A stretch of 41,187 bases of DNA, from positions 1 through 41,187 of the forward strand of contig JBBRFW010000022.1 of NCBI GenBank assembly GCA_038241255.1, read 5' to 3'. Under the pieces are notes generated by a model, which did no database searches, was not told where the DNA came from, and saw only the letters and a program-made list of their open reading frames with translations. Numbering within the stretch: position 1 is the stretch's first letter; the number at the start of each line of letters is the position of its first letter. The DNA is from Schlegelella_A sp038241255 (GTDB lineage: Bacteria; Pseudomonadota; Gammaproteobacteria; Burkholderiales; Burkholderiaceae_C). The position numbers were made by a program, and so were the translations under genes. Positions 16,978 through 24,538 of the stretch are shown here, piece after piece.

Positions 16978-18012
16978 TCAATGAAGAAATGGAAGCCCGG
17001 CAGCCGCGTCGTCGGCAAAAGGCATGCGCGGCATCTCGTCGCCGAGGCGGTCAAACCAGGCGCCGACCGCGCGCGACTGTGCGTCGCACGACTCGATGGC
17101 ATTCATCTCGCTGCGGAACGCCTCGCCGCCGGGCAGTCCCTTCAGGGTCCAGCCGATGTGCTTCCTGGCGCTGCGCACGCCGGCGAATTCGCCGTACAGG
17201 CGGTAGTGGTCGTCGAGGTGCTCCAGCAGCCATCCGCGCACGTCGGCGACGCGCGGCGGCGGCGCCATCGCGCCGGTGGCGAGGTGATGCGCGATGGCGG
17301 CGAAGATCCACGGCCGCCCCTGCGCGGCGCGGCCGATCATGATCGCGTCGGCGCCGGTTGCCGCGAAGACCGCGCGCGCCTTCTGCGGCGAATCGATGTC
17401 GCCGTTGGCGACAACCGGGATCGCCACCGCGCGCTTGACCGCCGCGACGGTGTCGTACTCGGCGCTTCCCTTGTAGCCTTGCTCGCGGGTGCGGCCGTGC
17501 ACGGCGATCATGGCGACACCGGCGCTCTCGGCGGCTCGGGCGATGCGGACGGCGTTCTTCTCGCTCTCGCACCATCCGGTCCGCATCTTCAACGTCACGG
17601 GAACGCGGTGTGGCGCACAAGCGGCCACCACCGCCTCGACGATGGCGAGGGCGAGCGGCTCGTCCTTCATGAGCGCCGAGCCGGCCCACTGGTTGCATAC
17701 CTTCTTGGCGGGGCAGCCCATGTTGATGTCGATGATCTGCGCGCCGCGCGCAACGTTGTAGGCGGCGGCCTCGGCCATCATCGGCGCGTCGGTGCCTGCG
17801 ATCTGCACCGCGATCGGCTCCGTCTCGCCGTCGTGATCGGCGCGCCGGCTCGTTTTCAGCGTCGCCCACAGGTCCTTGCGCGATGTCACCATCTCGCTCA
17901 CCGCGTAGCCCGCACCGAGCCGCTTGCAGAGTTGGCGGAACGGCCGGTCGGTGACTCCAGCCATCGGCGCGGCAAACAGCCGGTTCGCCAGCGTGATGTG
18001 GCCGATGCGCAT
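16978..18012 (-). CDS. dusB: tRNA-dihydrouridine synthase B
   Basis: This 344-aa FMN enzyme reduces uridines in the tRNA D-loop. Motifs are LFAAPMAGVTDRPFR, the active-site IDINMGCPAKKVCNQWAGSAL containing the catalytic Cys, VTLKMRTGW, and the FMN phosphate-binding GDIDSPQKA and GADAIMIGRAAQGRPW. The ATG at 18012 (MRIGHITLANRL) is the family start. It is first in the fis-purH operon, with a TATACT box upstream. Confidence 0.97.
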   Translation of the reverse strand: MRIGHITLANRLFAAPMAGVTDRPFRQLCKRLGAGYAVSEMVTSRKDLWATLKTSRRADHDGETEPIAVQIAGTDAPMMAEAAAYNVARGAQIIDINMGCPAKKVCNQWAGSALMKDEPLALAIVEAVVAACAPHRVPVTLKMRTGWCESEKNAVRIARAAESAGVAMIAVHGRTREQGYKGSAEYDTVAAVKRAVAIPVVANGDIDSPQKARAVFAATGADAIMIGRAAQGRPWIFAAIAHHLATGAMAPPPRVADVRGWLLEHLDDHYRLYGEFAGVRSARKHIGWTLKGLPGGEAFRSEMNAIESCDAQSRAVGAWFDRLGDEMPRMPFADDAAAGLPFLH

Positions 18013-18047
18013 TGGGGGGTGGGGAGGGTGCTGAAAAACGAGGCAGC

Positions 18048-18053
18048 AGTATA
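18048..18053 (-). promoter_or_regulatory. Putative -10 box (TATACT) for the dusB-fis-purH operon
   Basis: TATACT, one mismatch from TATAAT, is preceded by GC and reads toward dusB, ending 35 nt before its ATG. The -35 region 17 bp upstream is poor. The gap is a divergent region that must also carry any promoter of the broken gene at 18118. Confidence 0.45.
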
Positions 18054-18117
18054 GCGGCGGGTCTCGCGCGGTTTTTCCCGTGCGAACCCCGTGTTCGGAG
18101 GCTCGATATTCGAAACG

Positions 18118-18606
18118 ATGGATGCTTGGATCAACGCCCTCATGGCGGCGATGGCGCTTCCGGAAGTGGGCCTGTCGACGGTTTTCTGTATCGCCTTCGT
18201 CGCCGCCACGCTGATCCCGCTCGGCTCCGAGCCCGCGGCCTTCGGCCTTCGGCCTCGTCAAGCTTAACCCCGAGATGTTCCGGCCGGCGATCGTCGTCGC
18301 CACGCTCGGCGCGACGCTCGGCGGCGCGCTGACCTGGTGGATGGGCTTAGGCGCCGAGCGCGCCTACGAGCACTTGACCCACAAGCACGCCGATGGTCGC
18401 GCCTTGCGATGGCTGCGACGCTTCGGCCCGAGGGCGTGCCTGTTGTCGTGGCTGCCGGTGGTCGGCGATCCGCTGTGCGCCGTCGCCGGCTGGCTCAAGC
18501 TGCCGTTCTGGCCTTGCCTGACCTACATGGCGGTCGGCAAGTTCGCCCGCTACTTCATCGTGACGCCGGGCTGATCTGGTTCTTTCCGGGCCAGTACGTT
18601 CACTGA
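18118..18606 (+). pseudogene. YqaA/DedA-like small membrane protein, broken by two frameshifts
   Basis: Three frames together spell one small integral membrane protein of about 160 aa of the YqaA/VTT-like type. Segment 1 (18118-18267) reads MDAWINALMAAMALPEVG and on to LIPLGSEPAAFGL, and then a tandem TTCGGCC copy throws it to a TAA at 18265. Segment 2 continues as FGLVKLNPEMFRPAIVV to LSWLPVVGDPLCAVAGW and GKFARYFIVT, then hits TGA at 18572. Segment 3, back in the original frame, reads GLIWFFPGQYVH and stops at 18606. Removing one 7-bp copy and adding one G near 18565 gives a continuous gene. It is either a pseudogene or affected by sequence errors. Confidence 0.8.
18241..18254 (+). repeat. 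7-bp tandem duplication (TTCGGCC)x2 causing a frameshift
   Basis: Two adjacent copies of TTCGGCC lie in the YqaA-like gene. One copy would keep the frame (FGLVKLNPEMF); two shift it. A 7-bp unit could also be a slippage-prone switch. Confidence 0.85.
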
Positions 18607-18616
18607 GCTGAACGCG

Positions 18617-18638
18617 AAAAAGGACGCCGAAGCGTCCT
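18617..18638 (-). terminator. Terminator of the phasin gene
   Basis: AGGACGC and GCGTCCT form a 7-bp stem with loop CGAA. On the minus strand it is followed by a T5 run, which suits termination after the phasin gene. On the plus strand CTCTTTC follows, so weak bidirectional use is possible. Confidence 0.8.
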
Positions 18639-18659
18639 CTTTCAAGGAAGCGCAAACGA

Positions 18660-19175
18660 TCAGGCGCTCTTGCGCGCCGACTTCTTGGCGGCCTTCTTGG
18701 CGGTCGTCGTGGCGCCGCTCCGCGGCGCGGTCTTCCCGGCGGCGGACCGAGCGCCGCTCGCCACCTGCGCCGAGAGCGCGTCGATCCGTGCCATCAGGGC
18801 TTCAACGTCCTTCGACGACGGCACGCCGAGCTTCTTCATCGCCCTGGCCGTGCGCTCCTCGAAGATCGACTCGAGCTTGTCCCACTGCTTGCCGGCCTTG
18901 GCGGTGACGTCGCCGGCCATGCTGCTCATCTTGCTCGAGACGTCGCTGAAGCGCTCCTCGGCGGCGCTATGCGTCTTCTTCTGAAGAGTCGCGCCTTCCT
19001 TGACCAGGGCGTCGAACACCTGGCGGCCTTCGGCTTGCGCCTTGGCGAACGCGCCCATGCCGGCGAGCCAGATCTGCTGCGCCGATGCCTTAACTGAGCC
19101 GGCCAGCGCGCTGTCGAACAGGCCCGCGCCCGCGGCGTTCTTCCTATCGGCCATCGCCTTGAGTTTCTTGACCAT
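18660..19175 (-). CDS. Phasin family protein (polyhydroxyalkanoate granule-associated)
   Basis: This 171-aa PhaF/PhaI-type phasin is thought to coat polyhydroxyalkanoate granules. The N-terminal part has the amphipathic block SAQQIWLAGMGAFAKAQAEG followed by FDALVKEGATLQKKT, typical of the family. The central region (about 105-140) contains a predicted coiled coil (KDVEALMARIDALSAQV). The C-terminus is a short Lys/Ala tail (AKKAAKKSARKSA), like the PhaF DNA-binding tail and reminiscent of the histone-like protein at 1222. The ATG at 19175 is preceded by GGGAGAAG. It has its own terminator and a CTAG-rich upstream region. Confidence 0.88.
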   Translation of the reverse strand: MVKKLKAMADRKNAAGAGLFDSALAGSVKASAQQIWLAGMGAFAKAQAEGRQVFDALVKEGATLQKKTHSAAEERFSDVSSKMSSMAGDVTAKAGKQWDKLESIFEERTARAMKKLGVPSSKDVEALMARIDALSAQVASGARSAAGKTAPRSGATTTAKKAAKKSARKSA

Positions 19176-19228
19176 GAAATTCTTCTCCCTTTGGGTTGCG
19201 AGTGCGCTACGGCAGCGCTGTCGTGACT

Positions 19229-19281
19229 CTAGGCAAGCGCTCTGGAGAGGGCACACTAGGTTGCTAGGGGCGCGCGCCTAG
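19229..19281. promoter_or_regulatory. Cluster of four CTAG tetranucleotides between divergent genes
   Basis: CTAG occurs at 19229, 19256, 19264 and 19278 in the 141-bp gap between the phasin gene and the secreted-protein gene. CTAG is normally rare in GC-rich proteobacterial DNA. The cluster may be an operator or promoter area. No known site is recognised. Confidence 0.3.
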
Positions 19282-19316
19282 AAGGTGCCAGACTCGCGCG
19301 TTGAGGAATGCTTGCC

Positions 19317-19912
19317 ATGACGACGGACACCGCCCGGTGCCTGCTTGCGGCGTTCGCGATGCTCGCCGGCGGCCAGGTCTCCGCGCAGCGGACCCTGTAC
19401 CGCTGCACCGTCGACGAAAGACGTCGATGTCGGACCGGCCCGGCGTCGCCACGGCCGCGGCCGGTCAGACGGTGGTCGAGGTCGAGCGCGAGGCGCGCTC
19501 GAGCGCCACCGCGGGCAAGATGCAGCTCGCCAAGGGGGCCAACTATCTCGAGTACCTGAGCGCCCTTTGCGCCGGTCTCAACGAGTGCCTGCGCACCGGC
19601 CCGGCGCGCGGCCTGGACCCGCGCTCGATGATCGATCTGCAGTTCGCCTACCGCGAGCGATGCCTTGAGGAAGACATCGCCGCGCGCAAGCGGCTCCTCG
19701 AGGATCTCACCAGGAGCCGCGAAGCCCACGACAGTGAGGTCGCGGCCGAGAAGCGCGAGCGCGACCGCGTGGTCCAGTCGCGCGAGCAGTGCGACGAGAT
19801 GTATCGCATCCTGCACGGGCGCCGCAAGAAGATCGACACCATGTCGGTCGGCGAGCGCGCCGACTTCGACCGCTTCGAGGCGAACTGGAAGTCGGGCTGC
19901 GGGCCGGCGTAG
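19317..19912 (+). pseudogene. Small secreted coiled-coil protein, broken by a -1 frameshift
   Basis: The first part encodes a signal peptide (TARCLLAAFAMLAGGQVSAQ) and then RTLYRCTVD, a start typical of DUF4124-like secreted proteins. After GTCGAC (19410-19415) the frame is lost. The rest continues in another frame as KTSMSDRPGV to the stop at 19912, about 165 residues rich in Lys/Arg/Glu. Adding one G (GACGGAAAG for GACGAAAG) restores CTVDGKTSMSDRPG without a break. AGGA lies 9 nt before the ATG at 19317. This may be a real pseudogene or a base-call error. The function is unknown; four Cys remain in the second part. Confidence 0.75.
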
Positions 19913-20023
19913 CGCCGACGGCGGCGCGACAGTCGGGTTTGCCCCGCGCGCTGGTGCCGCTCGTCTGCACAAGAATGCCCTGAACGCGAGCGCGAAGTGC
20001 GCGACGTGGCCAGGGAGGAAGGC

Positions 20024-22027
20024 ATGCGCTATTTCGTCACCGGAGCGACAGGCTTCATCGGCAAGCGGCTGGTCAAGTCCTTGCTGGCGCGGCGCGGCGC
20101 GGTCGTCCACTTCCTGCTTCGCCCGGAGAGCGAGGCCAAGCTCGCCGCGCTTCTGGACTACTGGGGCGAAGCGAGCGGCAGCAAGCGCGTCGTCCCCGTC
20201 CACGGCGACCTCACCGCGAAGAAGCTCGGCGTCTCGGCCGATTCGACCAGGAAGCTGAAAGGCGAAGTCGACCACGTCTATCACCTCGCCGCGGTGTACG
20301 ACCTCTCGGCCGACGCCGAGTCGCAGATCGCGACCAACATCGAGGGCACGCGCGCCGTTGTCGAATTCGCACGCGCGATCGACGCGGGCCATCTGCATCA
20401 CGTCAGTTCGATCGCCGCCGCCGGGCTCTACGAAGGCGTGTTCCGCGAGGACATGTTCGACGAGGCCGAGGGTCTCGACCACCCCTACTTCATGACCAAG
20501 CACGAGAGCGAGAAGATCGTGCGCACCGAGTCGAAGGTGCCGTGGACGGTGTACCGGCCGGCGCTGGTCGTCGGCGACTCGCAGACCGGCGAGATGGACA
20601 AGATCGACGGCCCGTACTACTTCTTCAAGCTGATCCAGCGCATGCGCCAGCTGCTGCCGCCGTGGATGCCGTCGATCGGGCTGGAGGGCGGCCGCATCAA
20701 CATCGTGCCGGTCGACTTCGTGGTGGCCGCGCTCGATCACATCAGCCACCTCAAGGCCGACCTCGACAAGGGTTGCTTCCACCTCGTCGACCCGCTCGGC
20801 TACCGGGTCGGCGACGTGCTCGACATCCTCAGCAAGGCGGCGCATGCGCCGAAGATGAACCTGTTCGTCAACGCGGCGTTGCTGGGCTTCATTCCCAAGA
20901 GCGTGAAGAAGGGAATGATGGCGCTCGCGCCTGTGCGGCGCGTCAAGGCGGCCGTGCTGAAGGATCTCGGCCTGCCCGAGGACATGCTCACCTTCGTCAA
21001 TTTCCCGACCCGATATGACTGCCGCGAGACGCTCGCGGCGCTGAAGGGCTCGGGCATCTCGTGCCCGAAGCTCGACGACTACGCCTGGCGACTCTGGGAC
21101 TACTGGGAGCGCCACCTCGATCCGGCGCTGAAGATCGATCATTCGCTCAAGGGAACGGTCAGCGGCAAGGTGGTGCTGGTCACCGGCGGCTCGTCGGGAA
21201 TCGGCCTCGCCGCGGCCGGCAAGTTTGCGGAGGCCGGTGCGGTCACAGTCATCTGCGCGCGCGACGAAGCCAAGCTCGCCGAGGCGAAGCGCGAGATCCT
21301 AGAGAAGGTCGGGAAGGGCGCGATCGTGGAGACTTTCTCGGCCGATATCGCCGACGAGGCGAGCTGCAAGGCGCTGGTCGAGTGGCTGAACGAGAAGCAC
21401 GGCGGCGTCGACTTCCTCATCAACAACGCCGGGCGATCGATCCGGCGCGCGATCGAGGCGAGCTACGACCGCTTTCACGATTTCGAGCGGACGATGCAAC
21501 TGAACTATTTCGGCTGCCTGCGCGTGACCATGGGCCTGCTGCCGGGGATGGTGGCCAAGAAGAAGGGGCACATCGTCAACATCAGCTCGATCGGCGTGCT
21601 GACCAACGCGCCGCGCTTCTCGGCCTATGTGGCGTCGAAGGCGGCACTTGACGCCTGGACGCGCTGCGCCTCGAGCGAATACGCCGACATCGGCATCACC
21701 TTCACGACGATCAACATGCCGCTCGTGCGCACGCCGATGATCGGGCCGACCAAGATCTACGACAACGTGCCGGTGCTGGCCCCTGGGGAGGCGGCGAACA
21801 TGATCGCCGAGGCGTGCGTCGAAAAGCCGGTGCGGATCGCGACGCGGCTCGGCATCACCGGCGAGCTGATGCATGCGCTCTTGCCACGAGTGGCGCAGAT
21901 CGTCATGAACTCGACTTTCCGGATGTTCCCGGACAGCGCGGCGGCCAAGGGCGACAAGGAAAAGAAATACCAGCCCTCGGCCGAGGCGGTGGCGATGGCG
22001 CAGATGATGCGCGGCATCCATTTCTGA
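20024..22027 (+). CDS. Two-domain fatty acyl-CoA reductase (alcohol-forming)
   Basis: The product is 667 aa with two Rossmann reductase domains. The N-terminal extended-SDR domain has TGATGFIGKRL (residues 6-16), GDLTAKKLG, and YFMTK with Tyr155/Lys159. The C-terminal classical SDR domain has VTGGSSGIGLA (about 386-396), NNAGRSIRRAIE, NISSIGVLT, and YVASK with Tyr535/Lys539. The architecture and many segments closely match the Marinobacter acyl-CoA reductase I know (Maqu_2507), which reduces acyl-CoA through aldehyde to fatty alcohol with NADPH. Examples are GRINIVPVDFVVAALDHI and DRFHDFERTMQLNYFG. The ATG at 20024 follows GGGAGGAAGG. Wax ester or fatty alcohol production is inferred. It stands alone between a broken gene and msrA. 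Confidence 0.88.
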   Translation: MRYFVTGATGFIGKRLVKSLLARRGAVVHFLLRPESEAKLAALLDYWGEASGSKRVVPVHGDLTAKKLGVSADSTRKLKGEVDHVYHLAAVYDLSADAESQIATNIEGTRAVVEFARAIDAGHLHHVSSIAAAGLYEGVFREDMFDEAEGLDHPYFMTKHESEKIVRTESKVPWTVYRPALVVGDSQTGEMDKIDGPYYFFKLIQRMRQLLPPWMPSIGLEGGRINIVPVDFVVAALDHISHLKADLDKGCFHLVDPLGYRVGDVLDILSKAAHAPKMNLFVNAALLGFIPKSVKKGMMALAPVRRVKAAVLKDLGLPEDMLTFVNFPTRYDCRETLAALKGSGISCPKLDDYAWRLWDYWERHLDPALKIDHSLKGTVSGKVVLVTGGSSGIGLAAAGKFAEAGAVTVICARDEAKLAEAKREILEKVGKGAIVETFSADIADEASCKALVEWLNEKHGGVDFLINNAGRSIRRAIEASYDRFHDFERTMQLNYFGCLRVTMGLLPGMVAKKKGHIVNISSIGVLTNAPRFSAYVASKAALDAWTRCASSEYADIGITFTTINMPLVRTPMIGPTKIYDNVPVLAPGEAANMIAEACVEKPVRIATRLGITGELMHALLPRVAQIVMNSTFRMFPDSAAAKGDKEKKYQPSAEAVAMAQMMRGIHF

Positions 22028-22035
22028 CCCAGCTC

Positions 22036-22054
22036 GGCGGCGCGGCGCGCCGCC
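22036..22054. terminator. GC hairpin after the acyl-CoA reductase gene
   Basis: GGCGGCGC and GCGCCGCC form an 8-bp stem with a 3-nt loop, 9 nt after the stop. No T-run follows, so it is a probable weak or Rho-aided terminator. Confidence 0.4.
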
Positions 22055-22168
22055 GGTCGGGACGGGCTCGTTCAACGGATCACCCGCCCGAAGGGCAGGC
22101 GTCCGTCAATTCGCCGCGATATGACGGCGACCGGTTCTCGCTCGCTGCGCTCGCTTCGGCGCGTCGCC

Positions 22169-22186
22169 TCTCCCGCTGGCGGGAGA
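22169..22186. repeat. TCTCCCGC/GCGGGAGA hairpin, repeat-like, between convergent genes
   Basis: This is a perfect 8-bp palindrome with a 2-nt loop, 22 bp beyond the msrA stop. Similar CTCTCCCGC...GCGGGAGAG hairpins are, from memory, frequent intergenic elements in GC-rich proteobacteria. The rest of 22028-22207 holds another small hairpin (CGCCCGAAGGGC) and no gene. Confidence 0.45.
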
Positions 22187-22207
22187 CGGTCGGGCTGAGG
22201 CGTCTCG

Positions 22208-22957
22208 CTACTGCGGCTTGCCCGCGCCGGCGCGGGCCATGACCAGCGCCGGCTCCGACCGAAACTGCTGCGGGAAGATCGCCTTCAGGTTGGCGATCTT
22301 GGGCAGGTCGAAGCGGGCGATGTAGCCGGACTCGGGATGCAGCGTCAGATAGTCCTGGTGGTACGCCTCGGCGGGATAGAACGCGGCCAGCGGCACGACC
22401 TGCGTGACGATCTTCTTCGGATACGTCTTGGCGGCATCGAGCTGGGCGATGTACTTCTCGGCGGTTTCCTTCTGCGCGGCATCGCCATAGAACACCGCCG
22501 ATCGGTACTGCGGGCCGCTGTCGGGATCCTGCCGATTCAGCTGCGTGGGGTCGTGCGCGACCGAGAAGTAGACCTGCAGCAAGGTCCCGTAGCTCACCTT
22601 CTTCGGGTCGTAGGTGATCTTCACCGACTCGGCATGCCCGGTGAGGCCCGAGCCGACCATCTCGTATTGCGCCGTTTCCCGGGCACCGCCCGAGTAGCCC
22701 GAGACCGCCTGGACCACGCCGTTCACGCGCTGGAAGACACCCTGCACGCCCCAGAAGCAGCCGCCGGCGAACACCGCCGTCTGGGTGCCGCTCGCGTTGG
22801 CGGTGGTGTCGACCGCCGGCGGGGCGATCTTCACGGCCGACTCAGCGGCGCGCGTCGGCGCGGTCGCGAACGCGCCGATCGCGAGCGCGGCGAGGAGGCC
22901 GGCGAAAAGCGCGTGTCGGCGCGGCGCCGATGGCAGGGCAGAACAGGGTCGGGTCAT
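22208..22957 (-). CDS. msrA: Peptide methionine sulfoxide reductase MsrA, exported
   Basis: This 249-aa enzyme reduces methionine-S-sulfoxide in proteins. An N-terminal signal sequence (about residues 13-37, LFAGLLAALAIGAF...TRAAES) predicts export to the periplasm. The catalytic motif FAGGCFWGVQGVF has the nucleophilic Cys, followed by VSGYSGG and GHAESVKITYDP with the conserved Glu. The C-terminal AEAYHQDYL block is present. The length exceeds cytoplasmic MsrA because of the signal and a roughly 20-residue linker. It lies 99 bp downstream of the FAD oxidoreductase on the same strand. Confidence 0.95.
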   Translation of the reverse strand: MTRPCSALPSAPRRHALFAGLLAALAIGAFATAPTRAAESAVKIAPPAVDTTANASGTQTAVFAGGCFWGVQGVFQRVNGVVQAVSGYSGGARETAQYEMVGSGLTGHAESVKITYDPKKVSYGTLLQVYFSVAHDPTQLNRQDPDSGPQYRSAVFYGDAAQKETAEKYIAQLDAAKTYPKKIVTQVVPLAAFYPAEAYHQDYLTLHPESGYIARFDLPKIANLKAIFPQQFRSEPALVMARAGAGKPQ

Positions 22958-23056
22958 GGTCGCTCTCGCTTCGTCTAATGTCGCTTGGTCTGCAGCAGGT
23001 GGCCGATGATTACAGAGATCGATGCAGCGCGTGGGCGAGCGAGACCGGGAGAGGCC

Positions 23057-24418
23057 TCACGCCCTGGGCGGCGCGCCGTCGCCCAGGTAGGCGCCGTCGG
23101 CGCGCAGCGCCGCCTGCAGCGTTGCCACGGGAACCTCGCGCAGGCAACGTGCAGCCGCGAGGGCGGCGAGCGTGCCGGCCGCCTGGCCCATGACGAAGCA
23201 GGCGCCGGAGACGCGCGCCGCCGACTGGCCGTCGTGGCTCATCGAAGCGCATCGGCCGGCGACGAGAAGGTTGTGCGCGGCGACCGCGCCGGCCTGGCGC
23301 GGCAGCAGCATGCCCAGCGGCAGCTGGTTGAAGCCGCGCGACTCCGGGATCGGCGGCCACCGCCACTCGACGTCGCCTGCGACGTGGAGCTCGAGCGGCC
23401 AGCCATTGACGCCGATGGCGTCGGTGAAGCTCGCGCAGGCGACGACGTCGTCGCCGCTCAGCATCGTCTCGCCGATCAGGCGGCGCGTCTCGCGGATGCC
23501 GACCTGCGGCGCGATCTCGAGCAGATACGCGTTCTCGAAGCCGGGCACAAGCGTGCGCAGGAAGCGCAGGTAGTCGAGGGCCTGTCGTCTCCCTTCGACC
23601 TCGCCGGCGGAGAGAGAGCGTGCGTCGGTGCCGTCGACCGCCGAGCCATCGGCGTTCTTCAGCTGCGTGACGTTGACGCGCCACTCGCCGCCGTGGCGCT
23701 GCGGGCGCACGATCGCGCCGCGGCGCGGGAAGCGGAACTCGCCCGCGGCTGCGGCGGCGTCCATCAGCGCGGGAATCGTTCGCCAGGCCTCGCCGGCGCG
23801 CGCGTCGTCGACGCATCCGACACGAAACATCAAAGTCGGAAAGAGCAGGGGGCCGCCGGCCTGCATCGGCACGCCGGCGAAGTGGGCCAGGTCGCCGTCG
23901 CCGGAGCAGTCGATGAAGGTCGTGGCGCGGATCGCGAAGCGCCCCGACTTGGTCTCGACCAGGAGCGCGTCGATGCCGCCATCGTTGCCCGGCGCCACGC
24001 CGACGGCAACGGCGTGGAAGAGGAGCTCCGCGCCCGCCGCGAGCAGCATCGCATCGGCGGCGCACTTGAATGCCGCGTTGTCGTAGGCCTGCGCGAGGAT
24101 CTTGCCGAAGACGAGATGCGGCTCGCTGAGCCCGTCGAGCGCGCGCATGCGGTCGAGCAGCTCGTCGACCACGCCGCGCACGACGCGCCGGTGCGTGCCG
24201 TGCACGTTGGCGTGCAGGCCGCAGAAATTGGTGACCCCGGCGGCGGTGCCCATGCCGCCGAGAAAGCCGTAGCGCTCGACGAGCAGAGTTCGCGCGCCGC
24301 GCCGGGCCGCGGCCATCGATGCGGCGAGGCCCGCCGGCCCGCCGCCGAGAACGACCACGTCATGCTCGCCGTACACCGGCGTCGCGCGCGCCGGCTCGCG
24401 GATCGCCGGCCGGTCCAT
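23057..24418 (-). CDS. FAD-dependent oxidoreductase (FAD_oxidored family)
   Basis: This 453-aa flavoprotein has an N-terminal dinucleotide-binding motif VVLGGGPAGLAASMAA (about residues 22-37) followed by LLVERYGFLGGMGT. A TTFIDCSGDGDLAHFAG block and a C-terminal NLLVAGRCASMSHDGQSAARV segment close the FAD site. These match the FAD_oxidored family seen in assorted dehydrogenases. No signal peptide or iron-sulfur cysteines are evident. The substrate is unknown. It diverges from argB, with a 120-bp intergenic region that has no strong promoter match. Confidence 0.85.
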   Translation of the reverse strand: MDRPAIREPARATPVYGEHDVVVLGGGPAGLAASMAAARRGARTLLVERYGFLGGMGTAAGVTNFCGLHANVHGTHRRVVRGVVDELLDRMRALDGLSEPHLVFGKILAQAYDNAAFKCAADAMLLAAGAELLFHAVAVGVAPGNDGGIDALLVETKSGRFAIRATTFIDCSGDGDLAHFAGVPMQAGGPLLFPTLMFRVGCVDDARAGEAWRTIPALMDAAAAAGEFRFPRRGAIVRPQRHGGEWRVNVTQLKNADGSAVDGTDARSLSAGEVEGRRQALDYLRFLRTLVPGFENAYLLEIAPQVGIRETRRLIGETMLSGDDVVACASFTDAIGVNGWPLELHVAGDVEWRWPPIPESRGFNQLPLGMLLPRQAGAVAAHNLLVAGRCASMSHDGQSAARVSGACFVMGQAAGTLAALAAARCLREVPVATLQAALRADGAYLGDGAPPRA

Positions 24419-24538
24419 CGCTCAGTCGCGCGACGCGCCGGTCGGCCGCGACGTGAAAAGAGCGTGACGCGGCATTCGGTGAACTCGATGGAAGGTTACG
24501 ATTCTGGCCGCATTCGCCTCCTCTCACCGACCCTGCCC

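Noticed and set aside
18241..18270. Programmed ribosomal frameshift in the YqaA-like gene
   Set aside because: There is no slippery heptamer or downstream pseudoknot. The tandem TTCGGCC copy explains the shift more simply.
19256..21142. 628-codon minus-strand frame opposite the acyl-CoA reductase
   Set aside because: It is a shadow frame. The plus-strand protein has complete SDR motifs and a ribosome binding site.
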